DNA from: Prochilodus magdalenae
Lineage: Eukaryota; Chordata; Actinopteri; Characiformes; Prochilodontidae
Direction: 5' to 3'
Length of the DNA: 64,000 nucleotides
Assembly: GCA_024036415.1 (NCBI GenBank)
Contig: JAMWET010003064.1
Span: 353,501-417,500, forward strand
In this document: positions 24,265-37,616 of the stretch, piece after piece
Position numbering within the stretch: position 1 is the stretch's first letter
How the letters are laid out: each line of letters begins with the position of its first letter
Notes under the pieces: generated by a model
Database searches by the model: none
Told to the model about the DNA's origin: nothing
The model's input: the letters and a program-made list of their open reading frames with translations, nothing else
Position numbers and translations under genes: made by a program

Positions 24265-27080
24265 CGGTTGCAAAGGTACCACAGCAATCTCTACTTTTAA
24301 ATTCACTACAAATGAAAGAGCTGTTCTAGAACAACCTAGAATTACAATGTTGAAATGTCGCAGCATTTGGCTAGACAGTTCCTCATCCCCCTTACACCAT
24401 ACTTCCTAACTACAACCAAAGGTTACGGCCTGGCCTGGTTGTTATATAGCACGCGTTCCTCTTTCAGTCTGGTTAAATAACTGTTCTTCCTCTGCTTGGT
24501 TACAGAGATATGAGTTACTGACATGCAAAGTTGGCCTTCAGGAGCTCGATGTTCTTTATCATTCTGTGGGCCCCTTTAAAACAATAGCACGTCCACACAT
24601 TCAACAATGGCAGACGGCAGCAGGCAAAAACTATTCTTTACAATATTGACATTCTTATGAAATATTAATGCTTTAAAAACTACTAAAGGGGTTGTTAGAA
24701 ACAGTGTTATTGAAAACGACAAGGATGAAAACAACAACAACACTGCAGCTGCTGAAACCCAAGCCACTCCGGTAGCTACCACAGATAAGGTTGGAGCTAG
24801 CGTTAGCAGCGGCAGCACAGCACAGCTAGTCACTCCACAAGAGAGCAACAGTGGGTGGGGGGTCTGGGAAACAACAGCCCACTAACACCACCAATTCCGC
24901 AGCCCTGGGACTACAAGGGCCACCGCTGTCAGTCAATAGGTTCTGGCCATTGTACATGACAGCGATGCAACATTGGGAGCAATCAGGTTCTTTGGATGAC
25001 TGTTCGGTAAGAACGAGGAGAGCGCAGTTGTACTTGAGAGCCACCCTGTACATTGTTGGGCCTGTTTATTGTTCACTGCCTGCCATAAATCCACTCCGCT
25101 CCCTAATCATGAGAAGCAGTCAGTCGTAAGAAATAGACAGTGTGATGTTATTAGAATCTTTATAGGCAGAATGAGTATGCCTGCACACACAACAGATCTC
25201 TTCACATGCCGGTTAATTGGCCCCACTTACACACACTAGTTTACATTCATTCACAAAACTCTTCTAGGCCAGACGCCACCCTACTTACAAACTCTACAAC
25301 CAGTGTCTGATAAGCATAACATCAGGTCTTCCCTTCACATTCAACTGAGAGTCTTTAACACTTAAACGCTTCATATGGCTCTTCATCTTGTCTGCAGTTT
25401 GCGGCTGCCATAGAATCCATTTATTAGCACTTGGAACTGTTCTCCGGTAGACGGTATTACACTTTGGTTGGAGTGCCCAGATTTGGTAAGGCTCTGTGCT
25501 TATGCTAACTTGACATCTACTACTTGCTGTTGGGGTAGGCATGCTAATAAAGGTGGAACTGCTCTTCAGTGTCAAACAATGAGCAAAGCCTGCTTGATAT
25601 TGGCCATGGTTTCAGAAACAGTCCAGTAAAAAGTGGGTGTGGCTTCCTATTTCACTTATCCTTACCCAACTCCCTCTGTGTACGGCAGAATGCAACTGCT
25701 GCACCATTTAAGATGGAATGGGAAAATTCTAACTACAGGCTGGCGCAATGGAAGCCAACTTAGCTTGTTAGCTCAGGAAGCGAAGCCTCTCTTGGTTTCA
25801 AATGAAGCCAGAAACACCCAAAATTTACGTTAATTTTAGAGCAGCTTCCCTTAAATACCACTACGACCTGAACAATGGATGCTCCGTCTGGCAGCTTTAG
25901 TGAAATTACATGTTTGAGGTTACCGCTCAGAACGAGCTGTTAACCAGCTAAAATGTACAGGTCCGAGATATAGTAGGCTAACCTGTGACTGGGCTAGCAA
26001 TGTTAGCGGATCTACTAAATGTACTACTATACGTTCTTCTGCAGACATTAGATTAACAGTCTCTCCAGTGTAGATGTAAATTTGTGTGATCTAATATGGA
26101 TTTTATGGGGCTTTATACTGTGTAGTAGGCCAATAGTTGTATTGGCAAGGTGAGCAGAGTTTGCCAAAAAGCTACCCCAAGCGGGCTATGCTGAAATCGC
26201 GTGAAAGCGCACCTAGAAGTGAGTCAGCTCAAAGATCATATAACCCCTCAGCTCTCCATCAGCATGGCTTTTCAAAGAATCCATCCAGCTCTTTTTCACT
26301 GCACCATCCTCAGGATATTTAAATAAGAAGACCAGGCTGTTCTGCAAGTTGTGACTCTCTGAAATGGCATTATAGTGTTACAGGGTGGAGTCATGCAAAG
26401 CAGCCATGGTACATGTTTTTGTTACATGTACCTGTAAATTAAAGACAACACAAAGCTTCGTCCCTACAGCGATGATATGTTTTCTGAAGCATGTGAATGC
26501 CATCTTCCAAGAACATGTGCAATAGGTCAGGATGCTCATGGCACACAATACAACTTCTGGTGATTGGTTAGAGCAGGGCTTGGATTGGGAATCTCTGGGT
26601 TCATATGCATATTGCACACCTCTGCAACAGTATTGCAAAGACAAAAGGATCAGAAGAATCCTCCGAGGACAGCCGAGAAAGGCAGCCTACATTCCGACAC
26701 CTTGCCAGGCCTCTACCGGAGTATCCTTCACGCTGGCGCCCACAATCCTTTGTGCAAAAGCCTGACCTGAAGAAAGTTCAATGCCAGCAGATGGAACTAA
26801 CAATTTAACATTAAATGCATAAAAACTTGTACAGTGCACTCTTTCTTTAGTTGCCTGTCATCTTTCATTCATATCGATGCTTATCTTTCAGGTTCTCATT
26901 CACATCAACAGTATGTGGCGGTTTTTGGTAGACTGTTCTGCTTTGCCTTATGTACCACAAAGTAGCCTTCCTAGAACGAATCTTTCTTTCTAGCTTTGGG
27001 AAAACAGCTATAGTCTAGAAACTAGATACATAGAAATACTGTCAAGACGTTACACGCATCATCAAATGAACAGTTGCACA
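24265..27080. other. Gene-free stretch, nothing firmly identified
   Basis: Several open frames of 60-95 codons exist on both strands, but none has splice context, codon bias or a domain that I recognise. The text at 24480-26300 looks like old repeat-derived DNA; no termini were found. Confidence 0.35.
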
Positions 27081-27084
27081 AATA

Positions 27085-27494
27085 GTTGCACCCAGAAAGA
27101 AACAACCCACAGGAATGAATCTTGGCGGGTAGGTTTGACATTGCGAGACATGTGAAGCAAGGACAGACCGTATCGCTGTATTAGACTGACCCAACAGCCG
27201 GGATTGCAGACATCAATAAGCAGTGGTGCCAGCACGACGCAGGACTACATGCACACAGAGCACCATGTCAGCCCTTAACACCACGTCAACATGGCCAAAG
27301 ACTGCAATGGTGTCGTGCCTGACTGTCAGCCCTGCTTTTGTCTTGGTGGAGACGACCAACAAATGGCTGTGTGGGGGCACCATGGTCAGACCCAAGATGA
27401 ACGGCCGGGTATCACTCCATCATTTATTGGTCCTGGTAAACTTTATCATCCTTCCGAATAGTATTGCAAACTGACACTTCCTTCTGGGTGCAGC
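27085..27494 (+). mobile_element. Family A Tc1-like element, short deletion derivative
   Basis: It starts GTTGCACCCAGAAAGAA and ends CTTCCTTCTGGGTGCAG. In 410 bp it keeps the 5' leader, a little of the transposase (ACTGTCAGCCCTGCTTTTGTCTTGGTGGAGACGACC) and the 3' leader. Deletions remove most of the coding region. Confidence 0.8.
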
Positions 27495-28017
27495 TAATGT
27501 TCTGATCATGAGGGGATGCTGTAAATTTGCTCTGTCCAGTTCATTGCAAATTAACTATTAGACCCCAGTTTGAATGTGTGAACTACCGTCACATCCTGAC
27601 TGTCTACTGATCGGTTGTCTCCACTATAAATCTCCTACAGTGGTTCCTAATCCTGGTTCTGAAGTATCGTTGCTCTTGTGTTTGCCAAGTCGTAACATAC
27701 CCTGTTCAAGTAAGAAAGGTCAATTGGTAATTCATTTGGGTGACAATAATTAGTTTACTAGTTGCATGAGGTGTACTGGGGAGCAGAGGAACCTCTACTA
27801 TGTGCAGGACAGTGGTGCTCCATGAACAGGATTGAGCCACGGTCTTAATAAGTCTGTTTGAACTTCTCAGTGCGGGTCAGATAACACTGCACTCTACCTT
27901 ATCAGGCATTGCTCTCAGTCTCCAGCCACTGAGACTGTTTAGGAAAGCATACAGTCTTCTTCTTCTTCTACAGTCTTCTTCAACCCGCCACTCCGCCACA
28001 AAAGGACCTCCTTAAAG

Positions 28018-28803
28018 CTGGCAGAGGTGTGTCAGTGCGTGTTGCGTCGGAACGAGTGGATCAGATACAGTTATTAAAACACCTCAGTGTCACTCCTGGG
28101 CTAAGAAGACCAAAACTATCAGTCAATAGTGTCCTGTGGGCAGTGTCCCATTAACACTGAAGGACTAGAGGATGACCAACACAAACTGTGCCGCAGCAGA
28201 TGAGCTATTGTCTCTGTGTCCTCAAGGTGGACCCACCACAGTGTTTAAGAACTCCAGCAGCGCTGCTGTATCTGATCCACTTACTCTAGCACAACACACA
28301 CTAACACACCACCACCACACCCGTGTCACTGCAGTGCTAAGAATGATCCACCACCTACATTATACCTGCTCTGTGGTGGTCCTGTGGGGGTCCTGACCAT
28401 TAAAGAACAGGGTGAAAGGGGATTAACAAAGGATACAGAAAAGCAGGTGGACTAGAGTCTGTAATTGTAGAACTACAAGGTTCTCCTATATGGGGATTGT
28501 ATATCGTCGCTGTCCAATGAAAAACATGTATCTCAATCTTTGTTGATTTTTACTTTTATGCCTCATTTGATCACATGAGCTGCTGTTTACACTCTGTAGA
28601 AATTTCATGAGGTATGGACCAACAGTAATGGCCCAAAACGACTTTGAAAGATGTCTGGTTCCATTGACTTCCATTCAAATTACATAAATGAGGTTTATGG
28701 CCTCTCCTCTAAAGTTGCACTGTTTTTCTTTGGACAGTGACGATATGGGGAATGGCCAACAAGTGTAGAACAAGGAAGCAGTTTTAATTTTGGGGCTGAT
28801 CAG
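28018..28803. mobile_element. hAT-like non-autonomous element, copy 2, interrupted
   Basis: The text matches the element at 23325-24112 (ACACCTCAGTGTCACTCCTGGGCTAAGA, AACTCCAGCAGCGCTGCTGTATCTGATCC, GACCATTAAAGAACAGGG). After TTCTCCTATATGG the match is interrupted, and it resumes at about 28750 with AATGGCCAACAAGTGTAGAACAAGG and the end GGGGCTGATCAGTGTA. The left terminus is missing. Confidence 0.6.
28498..28750. mobile_element. Miniature inverted-repeat element, copy 1, nested
   Basis: Inverted ends TATATCGTCGCTGTCCAAT and TTTGGACAGTGACGATAT enclose about 250 bp without coding content. A second copy in opposite orientation is at 62828-63083, sharing GAAAAACATGTATCTC, CTCTGTAGAAATTTCATGA-like and TGGTTCCATTGACTTCCATT-like text. 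It sits inside the hAT-like element at 28018-28803. Confidence 0.7.
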
Positions 28804-28804
28804 T

Positions 28805-30105
28805 GTATTTCGAGGGAAAGCACCGTTCTATTTAGACATCCAGGACTTGCTTTAAAAAAATTGCCTGATTAACAACGGTACTCTTTAGAGGTGCAAGGTT
28901 TTGTTCTAACAGAGATGATATGAAATCTGCCTTTTCTACATTGCCTGGATACACAGGAGTCAAGCGATGCATTAGTATCCTTTGCTCCACTATGATATGA
29001 GCCCATTAAGGTCAAGGTTGAGCACAGACCTGTGGTCATAAACTGGCCAGCTATGAAAGACTAGAGCCCAGGAGAGACAGACTGCCACCTCCAATAGTAC
29101 AGCTGAAAGCTGACCTATAAAGGTAGATGTTTCTAATAAAAACGACTTTCAAGTGCAAATGAAACCGCGCGGATCGGAACCACAGCTTATATAATCACCA
29201 AGGGCTAATGATTATGAGTAGGCTAGCAAGAATCATGTATCTTGTAAATATTTTATGTTATGCAGATCAGATTAAACAGCTAATTTTATACTCTGCAGAT
29301 CGTGTGTGCATACAGTTTATCTGGTGCAACTCACTAATGCATATTTTGACTCTGAGGCCATCTGCCTACTTGCCTGAGAGACTCCTCTATTGCTTGAGCA
29401 GTAGTAGGTGTGTGTGTGTGCACATACACTCCCTCTGTCTGGCTGGTGGGCAGAATGCTGTTTGAAGATGCCGTTTGATGAGTTTCTCTCTCGGTTGAAA
29501 CTCTAATGTTGAGGAAGAGGGCCGACGTGGAGCCGAGAACAGAGAGCAGAAGGGCTTTCGCATTCTTCCACTGGTTCAAACACAGCGTCCATCTAATCCT
29601 ACTAAGCCCAGCACAGCCCGAGCAGCATGCTCCTGCCTGGGAAGAGAGGGGAGATGTGGTGCACGAGGCATGCGCACATAAACCTCCACAGACGAGACCG
29701 CCACAACCCTCAGACGGCTGAAGCGATGAAAACAGCACCAGGCGTATACACAGGGGGAATGAGGCGGAATTACCTGAAACTCTGTAAACACAGGCAATTT
29801 AAGGAAACAATGCAATTTGTGGGGAACACAGAATTCTCAGCACGCAGCAACAATCAGTCTTGAGACATGATGCAACGCGGGACAAACAGGTGGGCCCAAA
29901 ATCTTTAGCTTGACCAAAAAAATCTCATACCATTTTCCTTTTGCCAAAAAAGTCATCTGTGCTGCAAGACATACAAATACGCTGAAACTAGATCATTGCT
30001 ACTTTGTTAATATTCTTCCAGTTCATATGTCCACTCCAAATTTACATACGTAAATCTGTAATTTACATAACGTATATACTCTCATCGTCAAAAGAATAGT
30101 TGCAC
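28805..30105. other. No recognisable gene
   Basis: The longest minus-strand frame (29334-29738) is cysteine- and serine-rich, without splice context or a known domain. I do not call it. Confidence 0.35.
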
Positions 30106-30417
30106 AAATAGTTGCACCTAGAAAGAATCAGCCCACAGGAATGAAACTGTGGTGGGTATGTCTGACACGCACATGATTCAACTTTCACACTTGAAGTATG
30201 CAAGGACAGACTGAACCAACAGCCATGATTGTGGCATTCAGTGAGCAGAGCTGTCCTCCATGAGTCCTCCTGTTAGTGCCAGCTCCTTTGGCAGAAGGCT
30301 GCACGATGACAGGACTACATGCACTGCCCTTAACACCACGTCAACGTTGCAAAAGACTGCGGTGGTGCTGTGCCGGACTGTCATAGAGTGACTCTAACAA
30401 ACTAACAAATCCATGTA

Positions 30418-31871
<1,454 letters not shown>

Positions 31872-32119
31872 TATGGAGGCACCATGGTCAGCACCAAGAT
31901 GAGCACCCTCAGCACCCTCACAGGAACTGTGTGAGAATATTCTGGCTGCATGGAATGGATCTTCACAGGACACCATGAGGAACCTCTAGAACTCCATGCT
32001 GAGATGTCTGGTATGTTGCGTTACCAAACATGGCGGCCCAACACCATACTGAGAGACACACTGATCATATCAGTCTATATTCTCTTTCCCAATCACACCC
32101 TTCCTTCTGGGTGCAACTA

Positions 32120-32695
32120 TCCCTAGATGATGAGCGTATTTATCTTCTCCATCCACAATGATATAAATAAATGTCATTTCTAAAGACTCGTAAAGTAAAA
32201 AGTTTCTATACTTAAGCTGATTCACTAACAGTGGCCAAGAAGGAGTAGGCAATATGAAGCTGTTATTGTGTATATCATCAGTACATCAGTTCAAGAACAC
32301 TGACTAACCGCAGGTTTCATTACAAAGTGAGCATAACACAGCTTGTTTAATTGGATTAAGTGCAGTGCCGTTAGCAAAACACAGAATAAAAGTCCCTCTA
32401 ACTGTTATTAGTTAATTAATAATTCTATTAGTTAACCATGATTATTATATTGGTATTTTTGCGCATGGTATTACAGGCTCTACTTTCTGTGTTCCAACCT
32501 ATTTAACCTCCAAAAAAAAATATTATTACGCATGTTAAAAATGTCTTGCAGTATCTGTACATGTGCCGTATCACTCACGCCCCCTAACCATTGCATCACT
32601 AGTTTCACTGTTGCAGCTTTAATGCTTAAGGGCCTCTGCCATGTGATTATGTATTATGATTACATATGAACAAAACAGAATGTATTCATAAATAT
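32120..32695. other. No recognisable feature
   Basis: AT-rich DNA; I see nothing I can name. Confidence 0.4.
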
Positions 32696-32699
32696 ATCA

Positions 32700-32960
32700 T
32701 ATAAATACACAACAATGAGCTATCGTCTTTGACTGTACATTTACAAGGTGGACCAGCAAGGTAGAAGTGTCTAATAGAGTGGACGGTAAGTAAATGCAGT
32801 GTTTTAACACACCACCATCACCACCACGTCAGTGTCAGCGGTGGGGGTTACCATACAAAACCATGGTGAAAGAGGAATGACAACGTATACAGAGAACCAG
32901 ATACACAAGTCTGTAATTGTAGTACACCGTGAACCTAATGACGGAGCCAGTTCCTACCAC
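32700..32960. mobile_element. hAT-like non-autonomous element, partial copy 3
   Basis: ATGAGCTATCGTC, GACTGTACATTTACAAGGTGGACC and AGAAGTGTCTAATAGAGTGGAC match 23712-23783 of the first copy. The end GAACCTAATGACGGAGCCAG corresponds to the right terminus. It is internally deleted. Confidence 0.6.
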
Positions 32961-33269
32961 CACCACTGTAAAGTAACCAGCATGTGTAGGTTTACCTAAC
33001 AGTGTTAGCTTGCTTATGGCATGCATAAAGCATTATTCTTCATATTATTCATCATATTGCTGAATGACTTCATAAGGCAGAGGATCCAGTGACACCTATC
33101 GGGTGTTTTGTTCAGGACATGGTGATTTTCAAAAATGCCGTTCATTTTTCCTCATGAAGAAAATCTATTGACAATATGGGCAAGACACAGACCACAGAAT
33201 GATGCACGTCCGAGACGCCAGATCTGTTTAGGGACCAGTTAACGACTATACAGGGCTCTAAACAAAACC

Positions 33270-33620
33270 TCCCATTTTGTCATTTCATTAATAGCTTTCC
33301 TCTTCAGTATGGAAACTCTGATCAAATTGTATTCGCTCCTGGCAATGCAGAATCTAAAAGGACTCTCGGGTTAACTAGTGATAATAGGACTGCACTGAAC
33401 GCATCAACAAAAGAGATAATGAAGATAAAACAGTGAATGAAATGAGTGGCCTGCTCTCTCCTGGAAGCAGACTAAGGGAGGAAAAAAAAAAAAGAAGTTG
33501 CAGTAATTAAACGCTTTTTGTGGACGTGTGATAAAAGCCTGAAATGTCTAATTTTCTCCTCGGCACTCATTCAAATGAAACAAGAGTCGACAGAGGAATG
33601 GCTCTGCAGACACAGAACAA
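33270..33620. other. Candidate conserved non-coding element
   Basis: This is repeat-free sequence with dense TAAT/ATTA and GATAA words (CATTTCATTAATAGC, GCAGTAATTAAACGC, AGAGATAATGAAGATAAAA). No exon can be seen. Assignment is by texture only. Confidence 0.28.
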
Positions 33621-33752
33621 GACCAGCCTTTATCAGACCATTTCTAACACATGCTGAGTAGGAAATAATGAGTAGAACACACAGACACACGGTGGGCAGC
33701 ATCCAGTTGTTTCATACCTTAAAAACTAAATACATGCATCATCAAAGGAATA

Positions 33753-33972
33753 GTTGCACCCAGAAGAAGAAAGGTAAAGGTTACCTGGAACAATAAATGA
33801 TGATACATTTAGACTGATATGGGCCAGATTAATTCTGCTACACGCACAGAAATTGTCTCTCTCAGTATGGCGTCTGGCCGCTATTGTTCACAACATGCCA
33901 GACAAACTGTTGCTGCAGAGCATGGCGCCTTCACAAAGACAAACACGAGACTCATCAATGAAGATGACCTGA
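33753..33972 (-). mobile_element. Family A Tc1-like element, 3' fragment, inverted
   Basis: It begins GTTGCACCCAGAAGA, the family terminal repeat, followed by AGGTAAAGGTTACCTGGAAC and AATAAATGATGATACATTTAG, the reverse complement of the 3' leader seen at 53100-53224. It ends in a piece of transposase (GACTCATCAATGAAGATGACC). Confidence 0.7.
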
Positions 33973-34559
33973 AAATGATTAATCTTTCGCCTCTAACTCG
34001 TACTAAACTTCAGTTGACAGTCAAACAGTCAAGTGTGTCGAATTGTGTAGCCTGATTGGCTTAGTACCCACCAAGTTCCATTCCTGACGGCTTATTTTCT
34101 TTGGAGGACACCACAAACACGAATGTGCAATTATCTGTTTACCAACTTTATGATTTTGAACAAGACTGTTACTGCAATTGAAATTGCCAACAATTAGGGG
34201 TTGACTCATGGCCAACGACACTACAAGTCAAAATGCTTCAAGTTTACTGTAATTGTTTTCCATTGTAATTGGCTGATGGAAGCGTGTGTAAAGCAGGAAA
34301 GAGTCTGAGCTTCTGTTGCCAGGAATATCCTTTTTTTTCTAGCTAAGTAACCTTCTGAAGAACTTGTTGAATCTGAAAATTTTCTGAACCATGTTACAGT
34401 GGGGTTCGGGGCTGCCATATTTTAAAGCATTTGTTGACGGTTAGAGACTTCTGTTCAATTCTACCATGCAGGGTGGGGTTGTGTTTTCTGCCTACCACTG
34501 TATGATGCTCCCACATCAGAAACTTACCTAAAATAAGAATAGATGAACATTGGATGTGT

Positions 34560-35385
34560 CAGACAGCTGAAGAAATTCAACCTGCTGCAGACCCTGATGC
34601 TCCAGTTCTACATCTGATCATGGAGTCCATCTTCACATCATCTATAGCCATCTGGTTTGGTTCCTCCAACACACAAGACTGAGCCAAACTCCAGCACATA
34701 ATCAGGACAGCAGAGCGGATCACTGGACATAATCTGCCAGCGCTTCAGGATATGTACAACAGCAGGGAGATGAAGCATGCTGGCAAAATTAAAGCTCATC
34801 CCTTTCCTCCTGGACATCACCTTTTCCAGCCACTTCCCTCTGGTAAAAGACTCAAGATCATCAAAACCAACACAACCAGATATGCCAACAGCTTTCCCCC
34901 CCTAAGCTGTAGTGATTATTAGCCACAGTGGACAGCTTGCTCTATACACTTAAACGTAAAATGAACCAACTTAACATCTTAACTGTAGTTTATTACATAA
35001 CAGTAATATAATGCGTAATCTACACAGCTGTACAGATGTTAGGTTGCAATGTCCCTTATTCTGTAATATTCAGTGTATAAGTTATGTCTATTGTCTGTGT
35101 GTGAGTATATATATATACACACATACATCTAGAAAGATTATCTATATTCCAATTTATACTTTTTTTTCAATTTATGTACAAATATTCACACATATCTTTA
35201 GCTCCTTTCAGCTATTTATTTTTCTAATTCTTAATTCTATGTATTGTATATTACTGTTACTTAGTTAAGTATTTGTTACTAGTTAGTGTGCTTATCTGAC
35301 GTGTTCAGGTCATACATGTCGAGACAAATTCCTTGTATGTGGTACACACTCTGTGGGGAAAAAACAAATTCTGATTCAGTTGCTG
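34560..35385 (+). pseudogene. LINE 3' end with C-terminal coding remnant
   Basis: Broken frames match the C-terminal region of a common fish LINE: LKKFNLLQTLMLQFYI, SLITSSI-like text, IRTAERI-like text, then FQPLPSGKRLKII-like text. The 3' end (35315-35385) carries GAGACAAATTCCTTGTATGTG and CAAATTCTGATTCAG, the usual tail of this family. The RT catalytic region is absent and several stops interrupt the frame. Confidence 0.7.
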
Positions 35386-35389
35386 AGAT

Positions 35390-36230
35390 GAGCAATGGGC
35401 GTTTGATAAGACCATCATTTTCAAATACTGGGATAATATTTCACCTCATTACCACAGTAGCACCCAAGCATACCCAAACACAATCATGTTTTTTTTTTTT
35501 CAAATCAAGATTTAGAAGTACCAGAAACAATCTAACACGCTCTTCACTAATCCAGTTTATTCTTTTTCAGCAAAAAAAGGAGGAAAGGAAAAAAAAAAGA
35601 AAAAAAAAAAAGAACAAAACAAATAAACCCAAAGAAAGGCTACAGAATTATTCTCTTATCCATATTGTTTTTTTTTAACCTTTTTAACAATGTTAACCTA
35701 AAAAGGGCAAAGAAATGCAGCTCTATGCTAGTGAGAGTTAATCAGAAACACAAAGAAGGTTAAATAAGGATTTCTTTTAAGATACAGGATATTCACTTAT
35801 CTTCGTCAGCTCTGTCCTCGCCCAACAACTCAACGGAAAAACGGCGTAAAGTATAAAAGTCATGGGAGAATTTAGCGCTCCACCCAGCCCCTTTGTGCCC
35901 CCACCCCAAACCTGATCCTCCCTCAGACCCCATTCTAGTGAGAAATGAGAAAAGCGTGAGCATATTGGAGAAAGAGTAAGGAAAGAGACTGAAGAAGAAA
36001 TGTCAAATGTCAAAATAAGGTGGCCAAGTGATCAGCCACTTGCACTGACCAAGACTGTGTCTAACTGAGGAAAGGGGGATTATGGTGGATTGAAAGAAAA
36101 ACAGACAAACTGACAAAAGAAACAATCCGACTGAAAGCAGCTGCTGTTTTCTGGAGGCAGAGCGTCACTAAATACGTCAGAGGGGTCTTATGGGAGCTGT
36201 ACTTTGTCATGAGTTTACAGAGTGTGTTTA
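35390..36230. other. Flank downstream of zfand3, poly-A rich patches
   Basis: A-rich runs are at 35570-35625. No exon is recognised on either strand. A neighbouring gene converging on zfand3 was looked for and not found. Confidence 0.35.
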
Positions 36231-37461
36231 TTTCATTCAGACCTGAACTACAGTTCCCATGAAACCCTGGGGCAACCCACCGATGTGCTATGGCCCGATC
36301 CCAAATGAACCCAGTCCGATGGGTACCGTCTGATTTAGCTTGCTGTCCCTGTGCTGCACGCGCACGGACCCAACAATATATATAATATATATATATATAT
36401 ATTTATGTATATGTGTATGTGAAACCATAACTGAAACAGCATATGTATATGTTGTGAGGGTGGCCGTGTATGTATGCAATGACAGAAAAGAGAGGCACTG
36501 CTGTGTCTCTACAATGAGAGTAGCTTGCTAGGGTTGAGCCAGTGTGTTGAGAACTTCAAGTGGCTTCTCCTGAGGCCAACCTTGGTAAGGAAGGAGTCCC
36601 CCCGTCTTAACTCCCAGGGTCAAACTCCTTCTCCGTTTCAAAGTTGACTGCCTTGACTGTCTGCTGTATAGGAGGAGACTTGTGAAGTTGGAGCAAGATA
36701 GCCTCCCAGACAGCCTCAAATCGACTGATGTGTTCCCCTGGGGTCGATCGCAGCGTCTGAGGGGGGGGGGGAGGGGAAGGATAAAAAGCAGTTCTCCCAA
36801 AACCACAGACATTCCTCAGGTGAAGGGGATGGAGGGAGAGATCAAAAGGTCGTGGCAGATCATCCCTTTCTCAGTACATGACTTTGAGACAGGGGACTTG
36901 GTGTAAGGAATGATCCCTGACCTACTGACCTACATTTGAAAGCTTGCGACTGACAGAAACACAACAGAAACGTAAGGCTGATGAAAATAAGAGAGAGTGT
37001 GGGCCAGAAGCTGAAGTAGTTGAGAGGTCAGAGGTCAGAGACAACGACAAGAGGGCCAGAAAAGGGCCAGAGGAGGGGTTTTCTGGTTTCTTTTCTTTTT
37101 TCTGGGCAGGATGATGTTGCATTCTAGAAGGAGAGGTCTTCCAACAAGGTCCATAGGAATGGGCTTAAGACAGCTGTGAGGGGTATCAGAGCCATAAGAA
37201 TGTGGATATCTGTATGTGCGTGTGTGTGTGTGGGACAGGAGGCAGGTTTTAAACAGTGCTAGGTGAGTGAGGTGAAGGTCATACAGTTCAGGGTTGACTC
37301 AGCAGTGCTCTGAGGGGAGGAGCTGCATTGAGGGTCAAAGCACCACTGGCCTCGGGGCAAGACGGAAAAGTGGGACTGGCAGGGAGTTGTTGTTGTGTGT
37401 GTATATGTCCTGTTCTCCTTCTCCACGTCATGTGTGTATGTGCGCGCGTGCATGTGTGTGT
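36228..37461 (-). other. zfand3: Probable zfand3 3' UTR (extent tentative)
   Basis: The stop codon is at 37464-37462. Read on the minus strand, the first AATAAA I can find downstream is at 36233-36228, which would give a 3' UTR of about 1.2 kb. The stretch has a (GT)n at 37213-37231 (plus strand), a 12-G run near 36760 and a short (TA)n at 36377-36400. Where the transcript actually ends cannot be read from sequence alone. Confidence 0.35.
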
Positions 37462-37616
37462 TCAGGAGCACTCCTCTCCGATGCGCTGGCAGGACCGTCC
37501 CACCTTGCGGTCCAGCTTGACCATCTTCAGCACTGCCTCCTCTCTCCCGCGGCCCAGGTGGTCGAACAGACAGTCGTGCTGCTCCGGCAACCGGTGCAAC
37601 ATGCAGAACACATATC
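37462..37616 (-). CDS. zfand3: zfand3 coding exon 6 (terminal)
   Basis: The acceptor TGTTTGTTTCAG|G opens 155 nt ending in TGA. It encodes [15 protein letters not shown], completing the AN1 finger, and the conserved tail [20 protein letters not shown] through RIGEECS. This tail is the ZFAND3 signature. Confidence 0.97.

Noticed and set aside
24576..25129. Possible small membrane protein on the minus strand at 24.6-24.8 kb
   Set aside because: The hydrophobic frame starts without a clear ATG context and lies in repeat-like DNA with open frames on both strands; no support beyond chance.
29334..29738. 134-codon Cys/Ser-rich minus-strand frame
   Set aside because: No recognised domain, no splice context and no similarity that I know; it begins on a non-canonical start and overlaps a GTGTG run.
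36528..36906. Open frames in the zfand3 downstream region as a converging neighbour gene
   Set aside because: I looked for a tail-to-tail neighbour (BTBD9 would be the mammalian expectation) but found no exon with its domain text.
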